Shown piece after piece: positions 1-10,152 of a stretch of 64,000 nt of DNA. Source of the stretch: Cryptomeria japonica (lineage: Eukaryota; Streptophyta; Pinopsida; Cupressales; Cupressaceae); NCBI RefSeq assembly GCF_030272615.1, contig NC_081409.1, forward strand, positions 18,974,260 through 19,038,259, given 5' to 3'. A program made the translations under genes and the position numbers. Positions within the stretch are counted from its first letter, which is position 1. Each line of letters opens with the position of its first letter. The notes under the pieces were generated by a model. The model made no database searches. It had not been told where the DNA came from and saw only the letters and a list, made by a program, of their open reading frames with translations.

Positions 1-1505
1 ACAAACAAAACAATTTTCAGATCTAAGATAACTACCAACTTTTTTTACAAATCACAAGTTCAATTTTAATTTTAAAAACTAGGGTTTTTAATGATTTAAC
101 CGCTAAGTTTGCAGAAATTTGAAACTTGCAAATGAAAAATAAGCAATTTTGTTCAAATGAAAGCATGCAAGATGTCTGGTTCACCAAAGCGTAATGGTGG
201 GTGAAAAATGTGTGAATGAGAGAACACGAGGAAACTACCCTTTCGCTCTAAGGAGAGATGAGAGTTTCACTACAGATTTGCCTTCAAATACTTTTCACGT
301 ATTACATTGGAAGAGGGGGGGGGAGGGATTCACTAGATTCAACCTCCAAAGAAGAAGATAGAATTCTGAATGAAATAGGAATGATAAGTTAATCCCCTCT
401 TCTATTTGAAATGGAAAGGAATTGATTGAATTAGGTATAGAAACTAGGTGTAAAAGTGACAAATAACTGATTATAAACCTGAGATTGAAGTGTGGGATGA
501 AGCTGTGCAACTGGATCTGGCAGTAATATGTCGAGATGAAGCCGCCCTACGAATTTGAGGAAAAGTTTCCCAGACCGTGGTGGTAATGTACATAGTCCTC
601 CAAAAAATCCGCATAATGAAAAGGTTTTTTCCACCTCTACAAATGGAGTCCAAATCCAAAAGTATAGTTGCGCACCTGCAACCTACACACAGAAAAAAAG
701 AGGGAAATGTGTTGGGATTGGGGGTTTGCCTTTAGGTCAAACCCTAGTTTTGAAATATGTTGAGACATGGACCAGCTAGGACTCAAACCTAGAACCTTCT
801 ATACGTTGATGGAGTGCTCTACCACTGAGCTACTAGTCCCTCTTGGACCAGTCCATCATCGGTCCGGGTGTGGCTTATTTCCAACACCAACATAATCAAC
901 TAAATGATGAAAGAAAATACTTGCAAGTGACTGTAAATGAAAGACTAAAATGTAAATCACCTCAAGGGAGGTTGTGATAGAAATTTTGATATAAATGTTT
1001 GTGTGGAATTGAATGTTGGAATGAATCTCCTCTTGAATGGTTGAATCCTTGACTTGAATGCAAAACCTAGCCTTGAAGGGAGACTTGAGAATGCTCAATG
1101 CTTGAAAGGGTTGGTTGAATGCTTGAATGCTCTTGAACGCTTGATTGCAAATTTTCACCTTATTGAACCTATCCACTTGACCAACTTATGCAAATGAGAG
1201 GAAAATTGTAACTTAAATGCATGTCAATTAGGGTTAATGAAACTGATTTTCATCATAGGCTGACATCGGGGATGTTGTCCCATTCACTGCACAACCTACA
1301 ATGCATGCTCAAGAAATATCCTGTCCCAAAATATGACCTTTCTCCAAATAAGAGTGCAAACAAGGTGGTGCGAAGGCCAAGGGAGAAGTAGATTTTGAGG
1401 GTTGACTAGTCTTCAGTCTCTGATTAGGCTAGGGGATTCGATCTTGCATGCGTGAGGACCCTAATGCGGTCGAAAATTGCTAGGGTCACAATTTTATGAC
1501 ACTAC
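1..1505 (+). repeat. Dispersed repeat, copy 1 (unclassified)
   Basis: AT-rich sequence with no supportable gene. Its signature near 682-760 (an A-rich/GAGGGAAA stretch, then GGGGTTTGCCT and GTCAAACCCT) recurs at 14287-14350. Its end near 1480-1505 (GGTCACAATTTTATGACACTAC) recurs at about 15012-15035. The spacing between the two landmarks is similar in both places (about 760 and 700 bp), so I read these as two diverged copies of one repeat, possibly a non-autonomous LTR element. Short ORFs in this stretch show no family resemblance. Confidence 0.45.
768..839 (-). other. tRNA-like sequence (tRNA pseudogene or SINE head)
   Basis: On the minus strand a 7-bp acceptor stem (GGACTAG with CTGGTCC), a 4-bp D stem (GCTC/GAGC, loop AGTGGTA) and a perfect 5-bp T stem (CTAGG/CCTAG, loop TTTGAGT) fall at normal tRNA spacing, with discriminator A. 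The anticodon arm (CTCCA against ATAGA) does not pair, so a working tRNA is unlikely. Box A (TAGCTCAGTGG-like) and box B (GGTTTGAGTCC) are kept, as in the tRNA-derived 5' end of plant SINEs. No SINE body or target duplication could be defined. Confidence 0.55.
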
Positions 1506-1560
1506 AAAAGGGCCTTTTTCAACCTATAAACAAGTTAGGATTCTCTTTACATTGATAACC

Positions 1561-1903
1561 TTATGGTTGTTCCATATACACTTCTTGACCAAGATACCCT
1601 TTGAGGAATGTCATTTTAACATCCATTTGATACATTTTAAATTTTTTATAAACTGAAAAAGCTATGAAAAATCCTAATTGCTTCAAGTCTAGCCACTGGT
1701 TCAAAGGTTTCATTGAAATCAATACCGTCAATTTGAGAGTACCCTTTACAAACAAGCCTAGCTTTGTTCCTTACAATATTTCCATTCTCATCCATCTTGT
1801 TTCTAAAGATCCATTTTTCTCTTATTACATTTTTATCTTCAGGCCTAGGGACTAGTTCCAAAGTTTTATTCTTTGCAATCTGTACTAGCTCCTCTTGCAT
1901 CAC
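1561..1903 (-). pseudogene. Copia-A reverse transcriptase, N-terminal remnant
   Basis: Residues such as [47 protein letters not shown] and, after a frameshift, QMDVKMTFLKGYL and EVYMEQP are the hallmark start of a Ty1/Copia RT domain. The two parts lie in different frames (1646-1903 and 1561-1755), so a frameshift separates them. The RT palm with the YVDD active site is missing because the element ends at about 1555. The upstream stretch 1904-2370 holds the usual low-complexity linker and the end of the integrase (IFLGYSSHSKAYRCF on the minus strand). Non-functional. Confidence 0.85.
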
Positions 1904-2493
1904 TTTAATCCAAAACTAATCATTACTAGCCTCAACATAGTTTTTAGGTTCTATTGTTGATAGTAAACAAAAATCAAACTACTCACCCGATTTTGGAGCC
2001 TTTCTCCTAGTTTGTATACATGCCTCTTTGTCTCCAATAATTTGTTCTTGTGGATGATATTTTACTAATGTCTTTGATGGAGTGTTTGATTCTAACGTTT
2101 TTGCTACAGGAGATAGTTTTCTTGTTGTTTCAAATGATTCATTTTCTGTCTCTTTTTCTTCTTTAGTTGCTTCTATTTCAGCTTTATATTATGATTCAAA
2201 TATTCCTTTTTAACTTATTCAATATTACCTTTATCAATATGCGTTTCTTGATCAACCCACACCTTCTCATTAACTTTAACATGAGTACTTTCAATAATTC
2301 TTTTCAATATTTTTTTAAAGCACCTATATGCCTTACTATGTGAGGAATATCCTAAAAATATTTTTTTAAAGCTTCTCAAGGTAATTATGAATTACCTCAC
2401 TTTGAATGGTTGGTATACTAGGGTGTATGGCCACCATTTTGTTATTCTGAATCATTTCTACCATGGAGTGAAAATGTCTTTCCTTTCTACCTC

Positions 2494-3099
2494 GTGTCTT
2501 CTCTTGGGGCTAATTTTAGTGACCATCGTAAGAACCCTGCTAAGTTTCTCATTGTGCATGAAGGCCTACTGGTTCTTATTGATGCCCATTTTTGTGCTCT
2601 TCATCCCCTTGAGGATTTTATCCATATTTCTTCTGAGAATGATGAGACTAGTGCAGGAGAGTCTGAGAATGATGCCTCTAGGTCTAGGCCTGATGAGTCT
2701 CCCCTTCCCATGAAAAAAGATAAAGTGGAAATTCCTTCGAGCTCTAAACCCAAAATGAGGAAGGGTTCCACAGGTCATAAGAAGATTGTTATGTCCTCCT
2801 CCTCTAATTCGGCTAAGATTGGCTCCCCCTCTTCTACTAAGAAGGAAAATTATGTTAAGAATCTTGATAACCCTAATGTCGTGACCTCTTCCTTTAAGGA
2901 GACTGGTAATGCAGGTGTGGCTAGTATTGCAGACCTTCATCCTAAAAGTGATGAGATAAATGATAAGAGGGAGGATTATGAAATTTTTTTGGGTATGGCT
3001 CATGATCATGCAATTGAAACCTTTAGTTTGTTCAAGTGGAGCTATTTCATGAACTTAAAGAGATCTAGATTAACCAAAGACCTCTGGGAAGCAAAATAG
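2494..3099 (+). pseudogene. LINE ORF1-like protein fragment (tentative)
   Basis: Open for 201 codons. A short hydrophobic/mixed N-terminal part (KFLIVHEGLLVLIDAHFC) is followed by an acidic, Ser-rich, then Lys/Ser-rich disordered stretch (SENDE, SSSKPKMRKG, SSSNSAK, SPSSTKKE). No catalytic motif is visible. The layout of a small folded part followed by a charged, nucleic-acid-binding-like tail fits plant LINE ORF1 proteins, but I cannot see a zinc knuckle. It ends at a TAG at 3097 and the likely continuation is in another frame from 3174. Confidence 0.4.
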
Positions 3100-3173
3100 A
3101 TTCTCTCCCTGCTGGTTCTTCTCTTGGTCAGAACAATGAAGGGAATTGGACTACGGATGAGAATAATTTTGCC

Positions 3174-3560
3174 ATGGACTATATCAAGAAAACAAGGGAA
3201 GGGGTTGACCATCTGAAGAAAAAACTAGAGGAATGCATCACCTGGTTTGAGGATGGCTACAAAAAAATCCAGGATACCCTCAAGACCATTATGTTTAGCA
3301 ATCATAAAATTGTTAAAAAGCCTGAAATGGTTATTAATACCATAGTGAAAAGTTTGGATCAATCGGATAAGGCTGGTGTTGTTATTGGTGAGGAAGCTGA
3401 GGTGGCTCAAAGTGGTGAAGGACCCTGCAAAAGGACCCGAGGGAACATGAAGAAGAAGACAACCTTTCAGAACTTGGATCATAAAGCTATGCATGTTGTT
3501 GCTAATACCATGAATGCCCTTGAGGCTGAGGTTGTTGAGACCCTCAAAAGCCTAATGTAA
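3174..3560 (+). pseudogene. Coiled-coil C-terminal piece of the same insert
   Basis: 128 codons. It has a Lys/Glu-rich region with heptad-like spacing (DHLKKKLEECITWFEDGYKK) that could form a coiled coil, a basic stretch (CKRTRGNMKKKT), and a second predicted helix near the end (MNALEAEVVETL). It lies directly downstream of 2494-3099, separated by a frameshift or stop, and is followed at once by a 3'-UTR-like tail. No family is recognised. It is most simply the end of the same ORF1-like protein. Confidence 0.35.
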
Positions 3561-3747
3561 TTGGGTTTTTTTATGTTGCTGGTTCTTTCTGTGTCTAGGT
3601 TTGGTTTGTGCCTGACTCGACTTTTGTTGTCTTGTTGGCTACTGCTTTTTATGCATATCCTTGCAGCCCGTTTTGTTTTGGATATTGTTTTCTGATTCTA
3701 ATCCTCTTAGAGTCATTTTGTAAAGGGTTTCAGGGCCCCTTCAAAAC

Positions 3748-4850
3748 CTATTTTTGCCTTAATCCAAAACAATGCGACTGAAAACTTCCCAAGTTTTCAT
3801 CATGTCTTTTAATAAAGCATTTTCTACCAAAAATTCTAAAGTGTTTAATAGATGCATACTTACCAAACCACAACTCATATGGAGTATACTTGGTTTTGAC
3901 CCTCAATTGGGCTCTATTCAATGTGTATAATGTTGTATGAACAACTTCCTTCCAATTAATATTAGATGACTTGGCCTCATCCAACATTGCTCTTGCAATC
4001 TCTTTTATTGTCCTGTTCTTCCTCTCTACCACCCCATTTTGTCGAGGTATTTTTGTAGTAGCATATTGTCTCTTGATCCCATGCTATTCACAATGATCCT
4101 GAAATTATTTTGAGGTATACTCTCCACCCTTATCCAACCTCAAACACTTCAAATTCAAATAGACGATTCTTTCTCCACCATTTTTCTAAACACCTTGAGC
4201 TTGTCAAAAGCTTCAGATTTATGTCTCAAAAATTTTACCCAAATTCTTTTGTTATAATCATCTACAAAAGCATAAAATACTTTTCTTCATTGATTGACCT
4301 TGTTCTAGTAAGACCACATAGATCAATTTGAACAAGTTGTAAAGGTCTTGTAGATGAATGTTCTTTTAAAGCAAAACTTATCATTTTTTTTTTCCATGTT
4401 GACATCCCTCACAAACATTGTTAGCTAGTTTATGAATGAGTTGCATACCTCTCACATTGTGATGCTTTCTCATCTTGACAAGATTGTCAAAGTTCAAGTG
4501 TCCAAGTCTTTTCTGCCATAACCATCCTTCCTCTAACTATCCCATAAGACAAATATTATTATAACCATTAGTACTTATGACACCCTTTAGATTATAAACA
4601 TTTCCCTTGGTTCTTTTACCTATTGCAACCACTTTTCCTGATTTTCCTTTTATTTCACATCCTTGATCATTAAACAACACATTTTAACCATTATCACAAA
4701 TTTGGATAACACTTAGGAGGTTATGCTTTAAAATTTTAACAAAGTATACATCATGAACAGGTATATTTTCATTCAATAATAGAGATCTACACCTTTAATT
4801 TGTCTAGAGGAATCATCACCAAAACTTACAGAACCACCTTCATAACTATC
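3748..4850 (-). pseudogene. Copia-A integrase remnant
   Basis: The clear part, 3748-4032, reads MVERKNRTIKEIARAML, then YTLNRAQLRVKTKYTPYELW and FRIFGRKCF. This is the C-terminal part of the Copia integrase core, after the catalytic Glu region (family knowledge: NGVVERKNRT). Between 4033 and 4850 the minus strand continues with recognisable but interrupted core and zinc-binding parts in changing frames. Several stops and the insertion at 3766 make it non-functional. Confidence 0.8.
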
Positions 4851-4853
4851 CAA

Positions 4854-5231
4854 TTAAGTAAATTTATTCCTATCAGTAGTCATACGGTTTGAACAACCAC
4901 TATCTATCACCCATAGATCTTGCTTTTCTATATGAAAATAAGATTGAACAAATAAAGACTCACCAATATTTCTTATCACCTTCGGTTTCCAAATCTTGTT
5001 TGTCTTTATGTCTGATTTCACACTTTTCTCAGAATCAACAACATGCTTCTCATTTTTCTTTCTAGCTACACGCCTGCAATATTTCTTCACATGACTAATG
5101 TTATTGCAATTGAAACATCTTAGACTATTCATTCTACAAAAATAATTTCCTAATCCAAATCTTGAATACCTTCTCAAAGCAATCTCATAGTCATTCATTC
5201 TATGCCTAGATTGATTACAATAGAAGCTCAA
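4854..5231 (-). pseudogene. Copia-A zinc knuckle and protease start
   Basis: The reading carries a CCHC nucleocapsid knuckle (CFNCNNISHVKKYC) followed by LWVIDSGCSNRMT, the retropepsin active site in its usual Copia form (DSGCS/DSGAS). The fixed order, gag knuckle then protease, supports one gag-pol polyprotein. The downstream protease body is broken. Confidence 0.85.
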
Positions 5232-5347
5232 TGGCCAACAAAAAATGAGTTAAATTTGATAGGAAACCTTTTACCAGCAAATGAAATTTTGAAGATGTTC
5301 ATTTGGCCTCTTACATGCATATTTGGATTTGTCATTTTGAAAAAAGA

Positions 5348-6640
5348 TTATTGGTAAGACTTTGAAGAATTTTGAGAAATTTTGTTTTCCTTTGCTTGAT
5401 TGTTCAAATCTGCACCTTTGTTTTTAGGTTTAAATATGTCATGCAGTGATTTATTATCACAATCATTACAAATATACTCAACTTCAAAACCTAGACCAGT
5501 ATGATTATCATATTTTCTTAGTTTCCTCGACATGTCTTCTAATATGGTGTTTTTATATTTTTCAAGTTTCTTTCTAAGCTTTACAATTTCAATCTTCAAC
5601 CTTTTACTTTCTTCATCCTTAGATGTCAAATCAAACTTTTCTACTTTTGTCATTTTCTTTTTCTCTTCCAATTCTAGTTTCAAATCAGTAATCAATTATT
5701 CCATGGTTTTAGTTTTGTTAATTAAGATTTCCTTCTCTTTCAAAGCTTGGTCTTTTTGAATGGTTGCCTCTTTCTTTAATCTCTTAATCTCTTTGAGAGA
5801 ACACAACAACCCACCCTCAAGATCAACATCCACCATCTCTTATTCACTTTTCATTTCACATACAACATCTTGATCCATATTAGTGCTACCAATTTCTATA
5901 AACAAAACCTCACCTGCCTCACTTGCAGAACCTTCAGAGTCATTGTCAGAAACATCTAAAAATAAACTCTTCTTTTTGAAAAAAATCTTTCTTCTATTGT
6001 TAAAAACCTTCTTTTTACCTTGTTTATCATTGTTGTCTTCATCATTATTTGAATCACCACAAGGGTATTTGACTGCAAAGTGTCCAATCCTCCCATAGTT
6101 AAAGCATTTGAAAGGAAATTTACCCTAAAATACTTTCTTGATCCCTTCTTTAGTTTTCTTGCAAGATGAGATTCTATGACTTCAAAATACTTAGAATATG
6201 AAGACACCTTAATCTTTTTATCAGCCTTGAATGTTGCCTCTCTATTCGAGGATTCTTCTTTACATGTCCTCATTTCATATGTTGTAAGTGCTCCATGCAA
6301 ATCATCAATGGAATACTTATCTATGTCTCTTTCTTCTTCTATGGTAGATATTTTAAGATTAAAATCTAGTTTGCAAATATCTTTAAACCATCTTTACAAC
6401 AACCTTGTATTCCATTTCTTTTCCAATCCCATGAATAGCATTCAATATTTCATCAATTCTAAGAAGATAATTTGCAACTTTTTCTTCTTCACTCATCTTT
6501 AATTTCTCAAACTTTCCTCTGAGATTTTGGATCTTGGCTTGCTTTACCCTATCATTTTCATGATAAATACTATTTAGTTTGTCCCATACTTCTTTGGAGG
6601 ATTTATAGTGCATAAATCTAACAAAAATGATAGACCACAA
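5348..6640 (-). pseudogene. Copia-A gag remnant
   Basis: The part at 6383-6640 (SSKEVWDKLNSIYHENDRV, AKIQNLRGKFEKLKMSEEE, VANYLLRIDEI) matches the UBN2-type Copia gag capsid. The part at 5956-6300 continues into the Lys-rich linker. The part at 5348-5695 is a Lys/Glu-rich coiled-coil-like stretch (LKLELEEKKKMTKVEKF, LKIEIVKLRKKLEKYKN). Frames change several times, so gag is dead. Confidence 0.75.
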
Positions 6641-6917
6641 AGTATGGCATGCTCTGCTCTTGCATCAATTTCATACTATCATTTACCATTAACATCAATA
6701 AGAATAGTGTTAGGAATATTATAACTATTTACAAATGAACACCAAACATCTACTCCTAGGGAGACTAGATAGGTTTATATTCTCACTTTCCAAATGACAT
6801 AATCATTTCCATCAAACAAGGGAGCTTTAGAAACTAAAGACCCTTCTTGTGTCATGTTTACTAGTATTCCAATATTAGGACCAACCTTTGGTTGTTAAAC
6901 ATCTACAAGGAACCTAT

Positions 6918-6929
6918 GCTCTAATACCA
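6918..6929 (-). other. Copia-A primer binding site
   Basis: On the minus strand this reads TGGTATTAGAGC, one base from the standard plant Copia primer site TGGTATCAGAGC, which pairs with initiator tRNA-Met. It lies two bases from the LTR end (TGTTGAAAT on the plus strand at 6932), as expected. Confidence 0.85.
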
Positions 6930-6931
6930 CT

Positions 6932-7430
6932 TGTTGAAATACTAGGATCACTAAGAGGGGGAGGGGGGTAAATCAGTGATTGATATAATCAAACAAACTT
7001 TTAATCAATAAAAAATTTAACACAATGACATTAGTATTTGTAGCAGATCATAGGGCATTATCGTTAATATTTAATGACACAATAAAGAGATTCAAAAATA
7101 CAAATTCAACACCATGACACCAATATTTGAGTGGAAAATACCTAAGGGTGAAACACCACTAAAAAAAATGCACTAGTTACAATTTAGGAGCACCAACTCC
7201 AAGCCTTAATGGCTAAATTCAGGACACCTATCCTAGGAGCACCAACTCCTTGTAATTTTAGGATCACTGACTCCAAAGTGAGGAAGCACCCACTCCTGCT
7301 ACATTCACAAAATGAACATCTCTGAGGATTACTATATTTCCATATAAAACATTTGACATACTGCCATTCTTCAAATCATTCACATTCATCTGTCTCAGAA
7401 ATTAGATCTTTGTTTTGTAATTTTTTACAA
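6932..7430 (-). repeat. Copia-A 5' LTR (approximate outer end)
   Basis: The inner border is set by the primer site and the LTR terminal CA (plus strand TGTTGAAATAC). The LTR contains GTGGAAAATACCTAAGGGTGAAA-like R/U5 sequence and a short internal repeat (AGGAGCACCAACTCC and variants at about 7190-7290). The outer border cannot be fixed because the partner LTR is missing. Confidence 0.6.
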
Positions 7431-7876
7431 TGCAAATTGCTCGTCAAAATGTTTTGGTAATCATTGTTTTGTTTCCACCTTCTACAATCAATCAAAAAAT
7501 TAGAATATACTTTGGGTTACTATCACACACTGTTATTATCAAAACCCTCAAGTGTTGTAACAAAAAAAAATCAGAATTATCATTGATAATGTTATCTTAT
7601 AAAAAATACTGCACTTCTTATTGTATTCATTCATTAAACATCTTGTTCTTCTCTTTTAACTCGTTTGATTTTCACCATCAATGTTTGCAACAACAATTTA
7701 GAAATCATGTTTTGTTTCATTTTAAAACCGTCATTGTTTCATTCATCATACCATACACACACATCCACCTTATTCCTTCTTTTTTTTTGGCTTCTTCTAT
7801 CAATACCTACAATCTTCAAAACCATGTTATTTTACTATCGATATTAGAAGAAACAGTTACAAAACCTATTGACCAG
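7431..7876. other. AT-rich intergenic stretch
   Basis: Nothing recognisable. A 163-codon open frame at 7430-7921 runs into the Copia-B LTR and has low-complexity, unfamiliar content, so I do not treat it as a gene. Confidence 0.6.
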
Positions 7877-7881
7877 GAAAG

Positions 7882-8387
7882 TGTTAGGGTTTCAAGCATA
7901 TCCGAAGCAAATATGAACTAACAATTATATGCAGATTTAAATACAAAAGATAAAGAAATAAAACAGGACTCAGATAACACAAAGATTTAACATGGTTCAC
8001 CCAGAATGGGTTACGTCCACCATACACAACCGTCCAATCTTTCTTATTATCCAGCAAAAACAGTACATCAACCTTACAATGCCTTAATCATCCCAGCTGC
8101 TTATAACATGTGTTTTTAGGGCAACAAACAAAGTTGGACTTTTTTTAGGGTTTTATTACAATGTCGGTTTTCATCAATGAAAAACGGCAAAAAAAAAAAT
8201 TTCTCGGGGGCTACCACCCCTGAACCCCCGCTTTTCTTGGGGGTTGCCACCCCCGAACCCCTGCCCAGGGCCCAACCTGGCCCTGGACCTCGGCGAGGAT
8301 ACGTGCTAAGTGTAAAGTACTTTGTTGATCAGTCACCACATTTCAACAATCTCCCACTTGGAGACTGATCAGGCTCCACACCGAACA
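7882..8387 (-). repeat. Copia-B 3' LTR
   Basis: 506 bp, paired with 12472-12943. It carries a GC-rich block at about 8195-8305 in which a segment of about 34 bp (CCACCCC..GAACCCC..) is present twice, against once in the other LTR. This accounts for most of the length difference. Confidence 0.95.
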
Positions 8388-8400
8388 ATCTCCCACTTGG
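8388..8400 (-). other. Copia-B polypurine tract
   Basis: On the minus strand CCAAGTGGGAGAT lies immediately before the LTR start (TGTTCGG). This is the expected place for the plus-strand primer of reverse transcription. Confidence 0.7.
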
Positions 8401-8484
8401 AGACTGATACTACATGACACCACTGTACATGCAACATCCGCTGGATAAAACACTAGGACTTGACTGGTATATATTCCACAATTA

Positions 8485-9834
8485 TCAATCAAGAAGACCA
8501 ACAGAAACTGATGAAGAAATCAGCTTCTCCTGTGGAACTGCCTTTGTGAACATATCAGCAGGATTCGCACTTGTGTGGATCTTCTCAAGCCGTAACTGAC
8601 CTTCCTCCAAAACAGTCCGGATGAAGTGGTACCTGAGCTGAATGTGCTTTGTCCTTGAATGAAAAACAGAGGTCTTTGCAAGATGAATGGCACTCTGGCT
8701 ATCAGTATACAATGGGCTATCCTCTTGTGTCTGACCCAATTCCTTCAGAAAACATTGCAACCAAATCATCTCCTTGTTGGCTTTTGTAGCAGCAACATAC
8801 TCAGCTTCAGTGGTTGAAAGTGCAACAACCTTTTGCAGCCTAGAAATCCAATTGACTGCAGTTCCCCGTATAGTAAAAACATACCCTGTAGTACTCCTCC
8901 ATGAATCAATATCACCCGCCAGATCAGAGTCAACAAATCCACTCAGAGCAGCATTAGATCCTTTAAAACATAATGCCTTCATAGTAGTTCCTTTCAAATA
9001 CCGAAGAATCCATTTCACAGCATTCCAATGTTCCATACCTGGATTACTCATAAACCTGCTCACAACTCCCACTGCATGTGCAATATCTGGCCTTGTGCAT
9101 ACCATTGCATACATCAGACTGCCAACAGCTGATGAATACGGGATGTTAGACATTTTATTAACCTCTTCCCGTGTCTTTGGGCAAATCTCCTTAGTCAATT
9201 TGAAATGACTAGCCAAAGGTGTACTAATTGCTTTTGCATCCTGCATGTTAAATCTTTTCAACACCTTCTTTATATACTCACTTTGGGACAAATTCAAGGT
9301 TCTATTTTTCCTGTCTCGTGTAATCCTCATACCGAGAATTTGCTTAGCTGCACCCAAATCCTTCATAGCAAATGACCTGGCTAATTTTTGTTTAAGATCA
9401 TTTATATGTTGCATGTTAGACCCAGCAACAAGCATGTCATCAACATAAAGCAACAAGATAATATAACTACCATTATCAAATCTCTTAAAATATACACAAT
9501 GATTAGAATGACATCTATGATAACCGTGTTCAGCCATGAAACTATCAAATTTTAAATACCATTGTCGGGGTGCTTGCTTTAGGCCATATAGGCTTTTCTT
9601 CAACCTGCACACCAAGTTCTCCTTACCTTTGACCTCATATCCCTGTGGTTGCAACATGTAAATTTCCTCCTCCAAATCTCCATGGAGAAAAGCTGTTTTG
9701 ACATCTAATTGTTCAAGATGTAAATCATCTACAGCCACAAGACTAAGTACAGTTCTAATTGAAGTCATTTTTACAACTGGAGAAAATATTTCATCATAAT
9801 CTATACCCTTTTTCTGTGCAAAACCTTTTACCAC
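8485..9834 (-). pseudogene. Copia-B reverse transcriptase and RNase H
   Basis: A 449-codon open stretch. It contains VVKMTSIRTVLSLVA, LDVKTAFLHGDLEEEIYM, the RT active site LLLYVDDMLVAG with both Asp intact, and the Copia RNase H part (GFVDSDLAGDIDSWRSTTGY, LSTTEAEYVAA, HIQLRYHFIR, ANPADMFTKA). Upstream the frame meets a TAA near 9855 just before RYKARLVVKG, so the ORF begins inside RT. The C-terminal half is well preserved, but it cannot be made as part of the polyprotein because of upstream stops. Confidence 0.9.
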
Positions 9835-10152
9835 AAGTCTGGCCTTATATCTTTAATGACCTCCTTCCTCCTCCTTCAGCCGATAAACCCATTTGTTAGG
9901 CAAGGCTCTTTTTTCTACAGGTAAAGGGACTAAGTCCCAAGTCTTATTTTTCATCAAGGAGTCCATCTCCTCTTTCATGCCTAGCTGCCACTATTGTTTG
10001 ACATCCACCTGCATTGCTTCTTCATATTCTTCTGGTTCACCAGAATCCGTTAATAAAATAGAATACAAAGAAGGAGAAAATCTTTTAGCGGGTCTACTTG
10101 TCCTCGTAGAAGGTCTAACACTTGCAGGATTTTGTGGGACAATCTGTTGTTG
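9835..10152 (-). pseudogene. Copia-B RT N-terminal segment, interrupted
   Basis: Connects integrase with RT. The minus strand encodes the usual linker and the first RT residues (EEAMQVDVKQ-like, PNKWVYRLKEE-like) with stops, including one near 9855 just before RYKARLVV. Confidence 0.7.

Larger units (their letters stand above)
2370..3766 (+). mobile_element. LINE-like insertion inside Copia-A
   Basis: The Copia-A reading GSFQSHC... stops near 3766 and resumes as IFLGYS at about 2370, only a few codons apart in intact Copia proteins, so about 1.4 kb is inserted between. The insert reads on the plus strand: two ORF pieces (2494-3099, 3174-3560), then a T-rich 3' untranslated stretch ending GGGTTTCAGGGCCCCTTC...TTAATCCAAAAC. 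That tail resembles the ends of plant LINEs, and also the end of the fragment at 33008-33599. I found no clear target duplication. No reverse transcriptase is visible in the insert. Confidence 0.5.
1561..7430 (-). mobile_element. Copia-A: decayed Ty1/Copia retrotransposon
   Basis: Order on the minus strand is LTR (from 6932), tRNA-Met-type primer site (6918-6929), gag (about 6640-5348), zinc knuckle and protease (5231-4854), integrase (about 4850-3748) and start of reverse transcriptase (1903-1561). This is the Copia order, with integrase before RT. The element is cut off inside RT near 1555, so its 3' half and 3' LTR are absent. Frames are broken by many stops and shifts. A plus-strand insertion at about 2370-3766 splits the integrase/RT junction. 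The LTR right border is approximate. Confidence 0.8.

Noticed and set aside
7430-7921. 163-codon plus-strand ORF
   Set aside because: Runs into the Copia-B LTR across its target duplication, so its 3' end was created by the insertion; content is unfamiliar and AT-driven.
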